Source: Euperipatoides rowelli
Lineage: Eukaryota; Onychophora; Udeonychophora; Euonychophora; Peripatopsidae
Assembly: GCA_003024985.2 (NCBI GenBank)
Contig: PXIH01S0028534.1
Reading direction: 5' to 3' (one strand)
Length of the DNA: 24,339 nucleotides
The position numbers and the translations under genes are program-made. Positions within the stretch are counted from its first letter, which is position 1; each line of letters starts with the position of its first letter. Below are positions 1-10,386 of the stretch, one piece after another. The notes below the pieces were generated by a model. That model did no database searches. It was not told where the DNA came from and saw nothing but the letters and a program-made list of their open reading frames with translations.

Positions 1-2829
1 TTAAATTTCAATTTTAAAAATGTATAAGTTTATTCCTAAATGTTTAAAAATATATTTATTAGACCACCTTAAAGTCAAAATTTTAGATCACTTAAAAAAA
101 TCTAAAAAAAATAATTCCCTAATGAAAGGGTTAAAACATATTAAATGTTGTCAGGATAACAAAGTTTTTTGGTATAAAAAGTTGATCAATACAGTAAGTG
201 ATTGCTACTAAACAAGCTATATTTAATTCATAGAACTCTAAAAATAGAGATGATGAATTCTTAATAAGATCAGATCATATGCATCATACAATATTACAAA
301 CACTAATTACCTTGCATACATATTACATACATTAAGTACTTGCACTATAATATAACTATAAAATTATAAAGTTTATAAAAGCATTGCATTTTACAATAAC
401 AATGGATTCTCTATATTTCAACTCTTAAACGTTGTAATCTATATGGAATCCCATTAGCATACTTGTTATATTCATTCTATTTAATAGAGTTGTATTATTG
501 TTTTAAAACAAAATTAGAAAAGTCTCCCTGAATAATAAATATAAAGAAATAAAAATTATCTCATAGGCCATATAGATGACATTTCTATTGTAGCCTTTTC
601 CATTAGTGACATACATAGGTATTAAATATGATAAAAAAAATACCGCAATTTCAGGTTCAAAAATAAACATTGAAAATTACTACATATTAAATATAAAACA
701 CACAAATTAATTTTGGGAATCCAATTTCCAATAAATAATACTAAGAGCATTAAAAAGGAATTATTATATATAAAAAACTTGAAATAAAAAATCATTTCTA
801 AAAGAATCACTGAATCCTTGAGGGGATGATTAGAAATAGTTCATGCAATAAATACAGCAATCACATGAAAAATAAGTTAATAGTTACCATTTTGTTTGCT
901 TTCTAGAAATGTTAGTTTTTTGTAGAAATATTGTCAGTTAGATAACTTTAAACTGCATCTTTGGAAATTTTGCACCATGAATTATGAGAAATTCCAGTTC
1001 CTTAATAAAAGTATTTTAGATTTGACACAGAAACATTAAGCAGGTCTTTAATGTATATTATTGTTTGAAAAATGCTTTTTAATATAAAGGGTCTTTATTA
1101 TTAAAAAGCAAATTAATAAATCAGTACATTTTCCTGTGATTTTATTTTTCATCAGCCTTGTTTTTTTTTTCTATACATATTGGCTACTCGCTGTACCAGC
1201 ATCGGTATATGGATAAATAAAATGTTTTTTTAACAAATGTTTAGGTTGTATTGAAATAGAATAGTGGTCTTAACAATTAGTCCTGTCAAATTAGACCATT
1301 TTTGGATGTTTAGGGGAAAAAATTAGCAACAAGCTGATTTTTTTCAGAAATCTTCCTCTCACCATTTTATTTAATATACTAAAAGTCCCCACCGATCGGG
1401 AGTGCGCTTTAGCTGTCGTATTGGAAAATTGCTACCATAATTTTTTTTTGTTTGCATTTTTAGAGGAAATGGTTGTCCGCATGACAAAATTACAATAGAT
1501 AATAATTGTAGAGAATAAAATTCTCTACAAAAAATTTTAATATCACTTTGAAGCTAGGATATAGCGTTTAGCCACAAAAAATCAATGAAGTTGTCATTTG
1601 TCTGGCTGCTGCAACATTTTGCATTAATAACCACCCCCACACTATCCTTCATGCTTCTACAATATTTTTTTTCACTTTAATATGTTAAATATGTTAAACA
1701 AGAGTGTATTGAGAATGTAAATAGTTTGGTTACATGTATTCATAATTATTTTTACAATTAAATCAAAGTGTGTGGGAGAGTAGGGGGCAGGGGTGAGATA
1801 ATTAAAATTAGACATGAAAATTGATTCTATGTAATATTTAGTCTAATTCTTATACTTATACATTCATTTAATTTTCAACTTTATTTGAACAAACATTATA
1901 ATAAATAAAACTTAATAGTAACTAATTATTATTCAAGAGTTTTGGCTGTAAAATATATAATTTTTTTGCAATAATAAGTAAGAATATTTTTGTTCGAATT
2001 AGTTTTTTAAGGCATTTTTTTTTTGTAATTAATAAAGCTTAGAGTTTTATGTTACATTTTAATTGAAATTAAATATAAAGTATTTATATAGTTTACTTAC
2101 TTAACATTATAAATAATCTGTTTGTTATAAACTATTCTAAAAGTTATTAATGTAATTAATGATATATTTTAAATTTTATGAGTTAATAAAAAATTATCTA
2201 TTTCATTAAATTTAAATTTTTATTTAGATGTAAGAATCATATGCTCTGGTTATAAATAATTGGCTGCTTTAACATGACATGTCAATAGATTGGTGGACTT
2301 CTGAACTTATTGGTAAACTTTAGATCACAACCCAAGAGGCCCATAACTAAGGGATTCTAATTACTGAAGATGAAGAACAATATAACTTACTATTATAATT
2401 TTATCAATCCTATTCTGAGCTTGTCGATGATTTGTTGGAGCAGTTGGTATTTAGGTAGACTTTAAATCCAGACTTTAAAGTTTGGTTAGCCTTGAATTTT
2501 TCAAACCTTTTTCAATCTTTACAATTATCATGTTGATTTTGTGGATCTTGGACAGAGGTTGACATTATTTTTCTATTAGGATTATACATATTTGAATGTT
2601 AAGACCATCAAATTGTGTTCCATTATTCTTAATTTTAGTGTTCTAATTTTAGAATGTGTTCACTATGATTACAGTTTATCTTTATAAGAACACATGCAGC
2701 AAGTTTGCTATATTATTTATTTTTATAAAGAATAAGATTTCCTGAAGAAGCTGCATATTTTACTAACAATGTTTACATAGTAATCTTATTGTTACAATCT
2801 TCTTTTTAACTACTTACTTCTCCATTCTT
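1..2829. other. AT-rich intergenic DNA, nothing recognised
   Basis: Both strands are dense in stops in every frame. The short open frames at 20-211 and 622-810 have low-complexity Lys/Ile/Phe-rich translations expected by chance in AT-rich DNA. A slightly less AT-rich patch at about 1380-1650 and another at about 2230-2560 could be old repeat remnants, but I match neither to a family. No tRNA, splice-delimited exon or terminal inverted repeat was found here apart from the short palindrome at 1506-1530. Confidence 0.6.
1506..1530. repeat. Perfect 11-bp palindrome with 3-nt loop
   Basis: The arms TTGTAGAGAAT and ATTCTCTACAA are exact reverse complements separated by AAA. It is the cleanest short hairpin in the left third of the window. 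No adjacent coding region, U-tract terminator context or target duplication ties it to a function, so it may be a remnant of a mobile element or chance. Confidence 0.55.
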
Positions 2830-3106
2830 CTTTCTTTGTATTAGTGTTCTAGTTTTTGGTTCTTCTCAAGGGTGGCTATTCCCACCTCTGGTCTTTCCAA
2901 TTTTATGTCCTATGTTGCTGGTTACCTTTAGCTCAGCATTTGTTTAGCTTTTCTGCATATAGAGGAAATCTATGGAGTACTTAGGCCTGAAAAAAATCCA
3001 GAGAGGTACTGCTCTTCCTCAACCCCCTACCCCATGATTGAACCAGGTCCTTAGAGTACAAGCGCTTGAGTACCATGTTCATTGCTATATGACCACCTTG
3101 CCTAGG
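2830..3106 (-). mobile_element. tRNA-derived SINE, minus strand (family 1)
   Basis: Read on the minus strand from about 3106, the sequence has a tRNA-like head. An A-box-like stretch around TGGTCATATAGC (about 3102-3091) is followed 58 nt later by a B-box-like GGTTCAATCA (3044-3035). This spacing matches internal RNA polymerase III promoters of tRNA-derived SINEs. The head is followed by a GC-richer stretch (GGGGTAGGGGG) and a body running towards about 2830, ending in an A/G-rich tract. The head is well supported. The body and 3' end are approximate, and no target duplication was identified. It lacks a plausible cloverleaf closure, so it is not a functional tRNA gene. Confidence 0.55.
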
Positions 3107-3449
3107 CAAATTTGGTAATAAAGTAATCATAAATTATACCCTTTTAATTTTTAACTACTTCTCAAAACATTTTAACATCTGATAGTTATATAAATTAAAA
3201 AAATAATAATTAAGAAAATGTAATTTAAAAAATTGTTTTTGTTGCAACACAAAATTTCTTACTTTGCATGTCTCATATATATCTAGAGTTGGTCAACCAT
3301 GGTTGAGGGTAAAAAAACCTTTTTTTTGTAAAAGTGTGAAAGGTGAAATAGGCTGGAGAAGGCAGGGCTATTTGAATTTTTTTAAAAATCTTTTTTGTTT
3401 GACTCTTTGACAAAACTACAAGGTATGCTAACAATTAAATCATTATTAC

Positions 3450-3716
3450 ATTTTTCCTTTCTTCCTCATACATACTCGACCAAGCCTTCAAACCAATAAC
3501 GTGCATCCATTACTGGTTCAGATCAAATCAAAATAAGTTTGGATACTAGTGAGAAATTTATAGAATGAAAGAGAAAATTCCTCACTGCTTACTAACGGTG
3601 AAAAAAAAATTGCTATTTTCCACACCATGGCTGCCTAGGGATCGAATACCAATCTCCTTATATGCACAAGCTCACAACAACTGGGTACCAAACCGCTCTG
3701 ACCATGGTGCCTTAGG
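3450..3716 (-). mobile_element. tRNA-derived SINE, minus strand (family 2)
   Basis: The minus strand shows a strong A box, TGGTCAGAGCGG (3704-3693), and 54 nt later a B box within GGTATTCGATCCC (3650-3638). These resemble a leucine/serine-type tRNA head with a long variable arm. The body after about 3630 is unrelated to the SINE at 2830-3106, so the two are different families. The 5' end abuts an A-run (T-run on the plus strand, 3717-3727), directly next to the RTE-like fragment at 3728. The 3' limit is estimated from an A/G-rich tract near 3450-3470. No clear target duplication was seen. Confidence 0.65.
3638..3704 (-). promoter_or_regulatory. RNA polymerase III A and B boxes of the SINE
   Basis: The A box TGGTCAGAGCGG (3704-3693) and a B box containing TTCGATCCC (3650-3638) lie 54 nt apart. 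This matches the type 2 internal promoter of tRNA genes and tRNA-derived SINEs. It is inferred from consensus similarity only. Confidence 0.65.
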
Positions 3717-3727
3717 TTTTTTTTTTT

Positions 3728-4476
3728 GGAAAATTTAAATATCTGGGTAGCTTGATAATGGAAGACGAAAGAACAATAATATAAATCCAAACATGGAATG
3801 GAAAAATCTTTATTTTGGAAACAAAATGAACTTCTAAGAAGAGACATTAACAAACATTTACAATTATAATGTTAAAATGCTATGTTTGGTCAGTTTTCTT
3901 ATATGGATGTGAGACTTGGACTTTAACCAAAGACTTGGAAAAGAAGATCAATGCTTTTGATATATGGTGTGCAAGAAGAATGTTGAATATAAAATGAACT
4001 TCTAAGAAGAGANNTTAACAAACATTTAAAATTGAAGATGTTAAAATGTTATGTTTGNTCAGTTTTCTTATATGGATGTGAGACTTGGACTTTAACCAAA
4101 GACTTGGAAAAGAAGATCAATGCTTTTGATATCTGGTGAGCAAGAAGAATGTTGAAAATAAAATGGACAGATTTGATCAGAAATGAAGTGTGGAAAAGAT
4201 GGGGAGGTAGTTATAGTCTTTTAGATGAAGTAAGAAAGAGGAAATGGAAATTTGTTGGGCATGTCTTGAGATGATCTACAGGAATTAGACTAGTAACAGA
4301 ACTTGAGTGATGGCCAGAAAGTGAAAAAAAAAAAGAGAAAGACCAAGAAGATAATTGTTGGATGACCTTAAGGATAATCTTAAATTATCTGTATGAAAAA
4401 GAAGAGTTCAAGATAGAAATCTTTGACAATCCATAACCGTGAACTTCTGCCTCATAGAACACACCCAATGATGATA
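3728..4476 (+). pseudogene. RTE-like LINE fragment, C-terminal region of RT protein (copy A)
   Basis: Pieces in shifting frames read as the C-terminal part of an RTE/BovB-like LINE polyprotein. FKYLGSLIM lies near 3731, followed after frame breaks by LKCYVWSVFLYGCETWTLT, KKINAFDIWCARRML, and then WTDLIRN and KFVGHVLR near 4160-4275. The order FKYLGS, LYGCETWT, INAF..W..RRML, GHVLR, Arg/Lys-rich stretch is the usual C-terminus of these elements after the RT core. The polymerase core itself is absent (5'-truncated). The 3' end CACCCAATGATGATA (4462-4476) is shared with copy B, and a TGATGA-type end fits RTE elements. Multiple stops, N bases and a 168-bp tandem duplication make it non-functional. 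Confidence 0.8.
3823..4159 (+). repeat. 168/169-bp tandem duplication inside RTE-like fragment
   Basis: Unit 1 (3823-3990) and unit 2 (3991-4159) both begin AAAATGAACTTCTAAGAAGAG and both include the LYGCETWT-coding stretch. They differ by only a handful of substitutions and one indel. N bases at 4013-4014 and 4058 fall only in unit 2. The homologous copy B at 5641 onwards has the unit once, so the duplication is specific to this copy. It could be a real tandem duplication or an assembly error; the Ns leave this open. Confidence 0.85.
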
Positions 4477-5470
4477 ATATAAATGAAATAAAAAAACATT
4501 GCTGGAATTAAAAGAAAATATCATTCTTATGGAAACCTTTCTTGTTAAAATATTTTTATTTTATTTTTCAAGCCAGTATGAGAAACAGGAGAAAAGAAAG
4601 AATTATAAATTTTAACAATTTTAAGATATTCTTCTATTGTTTATATTCCTTATTATGAAAATCATATTCATTTTTTTTTCATTGAGTTTTACATTAAAAA
4701 GTTTCAATTTTGTGAAAATAAATGCATAAAACATTGTAATACTAAACAAAATATCAATATTTAGTACATACTCTGTACAACAATGATTTAAATAATTTAT
4801 TGCTAAATCTTTTATTATTACTAAAACTATATTATCTGAGTGGAAGCCGAAAAATAAATAGATACATAAATTACATAAAAATGGGTGGAAATCATAAATT
4901 ATATATTATGTTTGGATTTTATAAAAATCACCTAATTTAAAAAATGTTTAATTTTGCACAAAATTTGTACATAATTGCAAAATTCCAACAGGTTTTAAAT
5001 GCAGACATAAATCATTTCATAATTAGTTTTTAACTTGAATATTTCTCAGATTAAGTCTAACTAAAAATCGTAAAATAAATTATCCTACATTTGACATGTA
5101 ATTTAAAACTAGCTTCTTTAATAATACTTGTCATGGATGAATTATCCAACGTTAATTGTGATTTAATTCATTTATATTACATTAATATCAGTTATTAACT
5201 GTCATTTATTTCTTTATTTATTATCACAACAATAAATACAGTAAAACTATATACAACAAAAGACAAAGAAGAACTTTTAGCACTTTACAGATAAATATAA
5301 GATGAAACAATAGAGAAAAATGAAAAAATGCAACATAATCAATGAGTACACTGTTTTAAAAGAATTTAATGTTAGATCTTCCGTCCCATTGGGTTTTCAT
5401 TGTTAACTAAGTTAACTAGTGCTATATGTAGCAACTTTTTTTAAAGATTATTATAATAGAAGCATAATAC
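4477..5470. other. AT-rich spacer, nothing recognised
   Basis: About 1 kb of AT-rich sequence lies between the two RTE-like fragments. No open frame with non-random composition, no terminal inverted repeats and no promoter boxes were seen. It is unclear whether it is host DNA or older decayed repeat. Confidence 0.6.
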
Positions 5471-6148
5471 TGAAAAAAATCATTATAAGGAAGACAAAAA
5501 CAATGGTCATTGATAACAAAGGAAACATTAAGTGCAAGATCGAAATGAAAGGAAAAAAATCATTGAATAGGTGAAGGTAGTTGGATAATGAAAGATGGAA
5601 AAACCCAAAAGAGATTTGAATAAGGATGAGAATGGAAATATACATTTAGAAACAAATTAACTTCTAAGAAGAGACACTAATATAACAAACATTCAACATT
5701 GAAACTGTTAATGGTGCTATGTTTGGACAGTTTTCTTATAATGACGTGAGACAAGAACTTTAACCAAAGACTTGATAAAGAAATTCAATGCTTTTGATAT
5801 TGGATGTTCAAGAAGAATTTTGACAATAAATGGGCATATTTGATTAGAATTAAAAATGTAGGGCAATAGGAGTTCGTTATAGCCTTTTGAATGAAGTAAG
5901 GAAGAGGAAAGGGACATATATATTGCATGTATTGAGAAGATCAGAAGTTAATCAGACTAGTAACAGAACTTGAGGGAACAATATAGGTGGAATAAAGAAA
6001 AAGAAGGTCAAGGAGTTAATGGCTGGATGACTTTAAGGACTGGACTAACATCAGGGAATCCCCTATTAAAAAGAAGAGCTCAATATAGACATCTATTTCA
6101 ATCCATTAGTATGAAGATCCACATCAAAGATAGCACCCAATGATGATA
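5471..6148 (+). pseudogene. RTE-like LINE fragment, C-terminal region of RT protein (copy B)
   Basis: This is a second copy of the family at 3728-4476, in the same orientation and starting further upstream. RKTKTMVIDNKGNIKCKIEM at 5490-5550 corresponds to the segment before the FKYLGS motif in RTE-like elements (K-T-K-x-M-V followed by a beta-rich stretch). After frame breaks come GKTQK near 5600 and a degraded equivalent of the LYGCETWT region near 5725-5760, where the Gly-Cys codons are altered. The 3' end CACCCAATGATGATA (6134-6148) equals that of copy A. It is more diverged than copy A, with many stops, and is certainly dead. Confidence 0.7.
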
Positions 6149-6673
6149 TACTGTATAAGACTGACCCTTTTTCTGGGCTGAGAAATTATCAGCCCAATAA
6201 GTTTCTACCATGCATGAGTGCAGTTATATATAATAAGGTCTCTTTTATATGTAAAACTATTTCAACCGCAGATGAACCATGCCTCAACCATGAATGAATA
6301 GTTTGCATTCAAAATTGTCAGACAGGTTAAGCTTAAACCTTACAAACACTATTCCATCTCAAACACAGAGAATTTAATTATTATAAAATACAAATTATTT
6401 TGATATACATTAATATAATATTTTAGTTTGTAAAAAGATGCAAAAGCGATCTACAATAAAAATAATTAGTAAAAAGGTACAGTAGTCATTTTTTCTCTTC
6501 TAATTTATAAACAAATAAACTAACAGGAAACTTGATTCAATTACTCATTAACTTTAGCACCTTCACACCAGTCAACATCTCAATTTCACAAATAATAATT
6601 GTGATTATATCTTGATGTTATAAAAATAAAATCAATTCAAGCTAAAGAAATCATACAAAAGCAATAATGAAGT
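6149..6673. other. AT-rich spacer with one short hairpin
   Basis: No coding signal was seen. A 7-bp stem GGGCTGA/TCAGCCC with a 7-nt loop lies at 6175-6195, just after the RTE-like 3' end. It has no T-tract and no neighbouring gene that would make it a terminator. Confidence 0.55.
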
Positions 6674-6684
6674 CTATTTTACTT
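6674..6684. repeat. Candidate left target-site duplication of Tx1-like LINE
   Basis: CTATTTTACTT here resembles CTATTTACTT at 16199-16208, with one T inserted. The two copies lie immediately outside the poly(A) end and the inferred 5' end of the minus-strand LINE. The match is imperfect, as expected for an old insertion, and in AT-rich DNA it could be coincidence. Confidence 0.5.
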
Positions 6685-6692
6685 TTTTTTCT

Positions 6693-6698
6693 TTTATT
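6693..6698 (-). terminator. Poly(A) signal and A-tail of Tx1-like LINE
   Basis: On the minus strand the sequence reads AATAAAAGAAAAAAAA, ending at 6683. A polyadenylation signal directly followed by an A-tract marks the 3' end of a retrotransposed transcript and sets the left boundary of the element. It lies about 230 bp beyond the ORF2 stop. Confidence 0.6.
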
Positions 6699-6928
6699 AA
6701 AAGAAAAGTAAATCTTACAGAGTACAACAATATTAATTTTTATTTTTATTTTCTATTTATTATCCTACACCCTTAACTGGGCCAAGGCCATAATGAACCA
6801 ATACGATTGCCAACCACATTAGTTTTAACTGCAACACAATTCAATTCCACAATAAACCCGTAATACAATATTAAAATACAATGTATACCAGCTAAAGCTG
6901 ACTTATATCAATATCAACTCCATCTACA

Positions 6929-8726
6929 TCATTTATGATTGCCTGAATGCACAGCCAATCCTATACAATACAAAGTTTGTATCCCTACCGTCCAAAACTT
7001 GTTGACACCCCTCTCACTCATACAAAACATATATTTACAGTATAGGTATTGCAATTGCTCCTGAATTTGATCATCAATACTTTTTACAAACCCTTTAAAT
7101 ACTATGGCACATCTGTTCTTTCAGATCAGAAAGAGAACTGCCATTATATATTTAAATGCTCTTACCCATATTATACTGAAATTTAATGCTTTAAAAAATT
7201 AGAAATCTCAAATAATCCATTTAATTTCTGACAGTAATCTATTATAACTGGCCTAATCACCATACAATCTGCAAACAAATGTCTCATAGTTTTCATGCCA
7301 TCTCTCAAAACACACACATTAAATCACCATCCCTCAATATATTCCTCTGCATCAACTCAACCTTTGTTGGAAGAATTTTCAATTTACTCTTATAGATGAA
7401 ATTTGCCAAATTGTCTGTTAATTTATATTTTTTAACTGCTTTCAAATTGACCATTCTATTCCTATAAGTCATATACCCCACATCATTACACATCAGTCAT
7501 CACCCTTGTAAAAAAAACACCCCATATTTCAGCACTTGTGAATTTTTTTTTCATTGATTTCATAATAATACAAAATTCATTTTTTCACCAGTTATCTGTT
7601 GGCAACGTAGGATGCAATAAGCACCTACTAACAACTTTTGAATTAGAAATATTCTTCCAAATCATATTATGCATAATCATCCTATTAAGTAAATTCATAT
7701 TAAGTAATTACAATCCTCCTTTCTTCTCTGGGTAACATGCTTTATGAATCGCTATAATATCTTAAATTTCCCAAAAATACAATCCAGAAATAGCCTATAA
7801 ATCATATGCAAATATCCCTGCGAAATGATAGTGAATGACATATAAAAAACAAACCTTAACTTCTCCAGATTAATGTCAGACCCCATCATTTGCTTGAATT
7901 CATCGAAAATTGTTAAAATCTTCTGGAACTCACTATTATTAGAAAAGAACACTGAAATATCATCTATATATGATATGGTCTTAATCACCTCTAATTTTCG
8001 CAACAACTCAACCCCCTTGGTGGCCCTTTTCAACTTAAAAATTAGGTCTTCGACATACAATGAGTATAAAGCTGCTGACAGGGGAGAGCCCTGTAGCAAA
8101 GAATATTATAATGGACTGAAATCAGCATGTACCTTCTTATTCAGAAATGCAACACTTTTATCTCTAATCAAAACTACAACCAGCCTGTGGTTTTATTGTT
8201 ACCCAAATACTGTACTTCAACATTAGACATGTAAGATAATCAACAGACATTTTGTCAAATGGTTTTCTCATATCAGCCCTAAAGTCAAGGTTTTGCCTTG
8301 ACTTTCTGTTATTCTCACTAAATGTTAAATGATAATACATTAAAGCCCTTTGGATACTCCTATCCCTAATCCCATAGGCAGAATCTGATCTAAGTACTCA
8401 TTAATACTCAACAATATAATTTTGGATATAATTTTTCTATCTTGATTCATTAACGATATTGGTCTTTTGCAATCAATATTCACAGCATTAGTACTGCCTG
8501 TTTGCTTCCGAAACATCTTTAAAAACACTCTATTATGCTTCACCATAAACACTTCATCTCTCCCCATATCAAAAATATAATTATAGTATGATAACAGAAC
8601 CTTTAAAATACTTGCTTTTAAAATTCAATAGTGATACCATTCTGCCCCGGTGAAGCAATTTTCTTATAATCCTTTATAACTCTTTTAACTCCTCCATTGT
8701 GATACTAGCATTCATATAATCTATTA
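6929..8726 (-). pseudogene. Tx1-like LINE ORF2, reverse transcriptase and C-terminal part
   Basis: Frames in sequence on the minus strand begin with ITMEELKEL near 8700 and the finger motif SPGQNGIT (8653-8630). RT motif A is degenerate (DFRADMRKPFDKM, about 8290-8250) and motif B reads LQGSPLSAALYSLY (about 8096-8055). Motif C is YIDD (7970-7959) rather than the usual YADD. A thumb-like region follows with YPEKKGGL near 7730. Then come FIYKSKLKILPTK (about 7405) and a zinc-finger-like DLMCVLRDG..RHLFADC (about 7325-7270) in which one expected Cys is Arg. The last open stretch ends at the TGA at 6931-6929. The polymerase would copy element RNA at a nicked target; here several frameshifts and stops make it inactive. 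Confidence 0.85.
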
Positions 8727-8824
8727 AGCAAATGACAGCTAGGAAAAACGGCTGCTAAAAAATGACTCAGCAACAGTTTCTTCTCTACTAAAGAAATCGG
8801 AACAAACGAAAATGTGTTTGATGA

Positions 8825-9368
8825 CAGCTCTGTAAGAAGAAAAATCAAAGCAGTCAAAACAAATTAAATTATAATATAAGCTCAAGTTTTAATATCAATA
8901 ATAATCAATATAAGAAAAACACATCAACATCGATTACTGATAAACAAAATCAGAATTATAATCTGTCTCTAAGTAATTCTAACTCGGTTGATAACTATAA
9001 TAACTTTTCAACACCTACTGATTTTTATGAGACAAATATTAACTCTAATTCATTAATATATTATAATACAAATAAAAAAGGTGCACACTTCTCAGGAAAA
9101 AATGAAAATAATAAGTCTATATTTTCTAGAAAAACTTTTGAACATAAAAATGATTATATTAGAAATGGTCATAATCCCAAAAGAGTATACTCAGAGAAAT
9201 CTAATGAGCTATTCTTATCCAGGATTAAAAGAAACATAACAATCAGTGAAATTAATAAATATTTAATTTTTGCTGGTATTCCAAAGGACTAATTTAAAGT
9301 TACAAAATTAAAAACAAAATACAAAAATTATTTTAGTTTTCATCTAGAATTTAATGTTAAATATTTAA
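8825..9368 (+). pseudogene. CR1-like LINE ORF1, 5' part
   Basis: An open frame runs 8825-9292 with no ATG near its start, so the true start is lost or lies upstream in another frame. TKEIGTNENVFDDSSVRR at about 8785-8838 reads in a neighbouring frame, suggesting a frameshift. The N-terminal 110 residues are Asn/Ser-rich and low complexity. At about 9200-9290 comes LFLSRIKRNITISEINKYL, which resembles the RRM-like block (LFVSRLxxDTTxxDLxxYL) of ORF1 proteins in CR1/Jockey-type LINEs. A single TAA at 9290 breaks the frame, after which FKVTKLKTKYKNYFSFHLEF continues to the TTAA at 9365, where the piggyBac-like element is inserted. The likely role is RNA binding in the retrotransposition particle. 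Confidence 0.75.
9365..9368. repeat. Left TTAA target-site duplication
   Basis: TTAA directly precedes the left terminal repeat CACTTTCAGGA. The matching copy is at 10383-10386. TTAA duplication is the signature of piggyBac-type transposition. Confidence 0.85.
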
Positions 9369-10382
9369 CACTTTCAGGATGATGGACGTGACATGCACGT
9401 TCACCTATTATTGCCACATGGCCTACAGACGTGACATTCACTCTAAAAATTTAAATATTAATATATAATTTGTGATCACTTTATTTTATTTTCTGAATAT
9501 TTTAGGCTAATTTCTAATTAACACATCATTACAAAATTATTTTCAGGCTTTTGTAGTAATAATTATTCATTATATTGCTAATCGTCTATGATAAAAAAAA
9601 TCACAGTAAACTTTGTCAATCTGACTTTAAAATGAGCTGCTCTACTTCAACTTGACCTTGAATATCATCTAATTTATTAAAAAAATATATATTAAAAAAA
9701 GCGTCATTGTTACATTCATATAATTATATAATTAGCTTGCTGGGTAATTCTATAAATGGAATAGCTCCAGTCAATGATTTTTACTAAACAATGAAGTAGA
9801 CTATTATTGTCTGACAATGAAGTTAGCCTATTATTGTCATGTGATTCATTGCAATTAGTTTATATAATATTCTAAAATAATATTTTCTCTGTGTTATTAC
9901 AATATTTTTGTTATGAAAAGGCAAAAAGAAATATTTAATGACAATTATAGGCTCTGATTTAGAATTGGAATTAATCAAAATGTGCAAAATTATTGATTTT
10001 CGTAAGTGTGTGTTTATAAATAAATATTTATATCTTAGAAATGAATAGAGTAATATAAATTGATAAAAAGTTTAATAGTATTATTTAGATTAAATTTACA
10101 AAAAATTAAGTAAATCTAACCAAGGAAAAATGAGTACATTAAATTAGCGCATTTTTGCATTTTTACAAAAAAATGTTTCTTAATTAGCATACTGCCAAAT
10201 TTTAATCTGATAAGCCATGCTATTTATCTTCTGGATATTAAAAGTAGATCTACTTAAGATAACTGTTACAAAAATTTAGAAAGTTAAATTAAAAATCGGA
10301 GGAGTAGTGTCAATTTTATTAAACCCTAAAAAGTGGCAGGCCACAGGGATTTTCCACTTAAAAATGAGCAGTCCTGAAAGTA
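9369..10382. mobile_element. piggyBac-like non-autonomous element (about 1.0 kb)
   Basis: It is flanked by TTAA on both sides. The left end reads C-ACTTTCAGGA (9369-9379) and the right end TCCTGAAAGT-A (10372-10382), giving an 11-bp imperfect inverted repeat with a 10-bp perfect core. Subterminal features include two direct copies of GACGTGACAT (9385-9394, 9428-9437) near the left end, and TGGCCTRC in inverted orientation near each end (9419-9426 and 10343-10336). The interior has no transposase-like open frame, so it would rely on a transposase supplied in trans. Deleting the insert plus one TTAA joins the two halves of the CR1-like ORF1 in exactly the same frame, independent proof of the boundaries. 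Orientation cannot be assigned. Confidence 0.88.
9788..9841. repeat. Two-copy 26-bp tandem repeat inside the piggyBac-like element
   Basis: ACAATGAAGTAGACTATTAT starts at 9788, and a diverged second copy starts at 9814 with ACAATGAAGTTAGCCTATTA. Each copy ends in ATTGTC. Its function is unknown; it may be a replication-slippage product. Confidence 0.6.
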
Positions 10383-10386
10383 TTAA
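10383..10386. repeat. Right TTAA target-site duplication
   Basis: TTAA follows the right terminal repeat TCCTGAAAGTA and matches the copy at 9365-9368. Its codon phase in the CR1-like ORF1 is the same as that of the left copy. Confidence 0.85.

Noticed and set aside
622-810. Minus-strand 62-codon frame with hydrophobic composition
   Set aside because: It looks like a membrane peptide, but Phe/Leu/Ile richness is what AT-rich DNA gives by chance. There is no neighbouring exon or conserved motif.
3636-3704. Possible functional tRNA gene
   Set aside because: A and B boxes are good, but acceptor-stem pairing and a normal anticodon arm were not found, and the sequence continues into a SINE-like body. 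The same applies to 3035-3102 and 14530-14595.
7873-8226. Plus-strand 117-codon open frame
   Set aside because: It lies antisense to the Tx1-like RT motifs B and C on the minus strand. It has no independent support.
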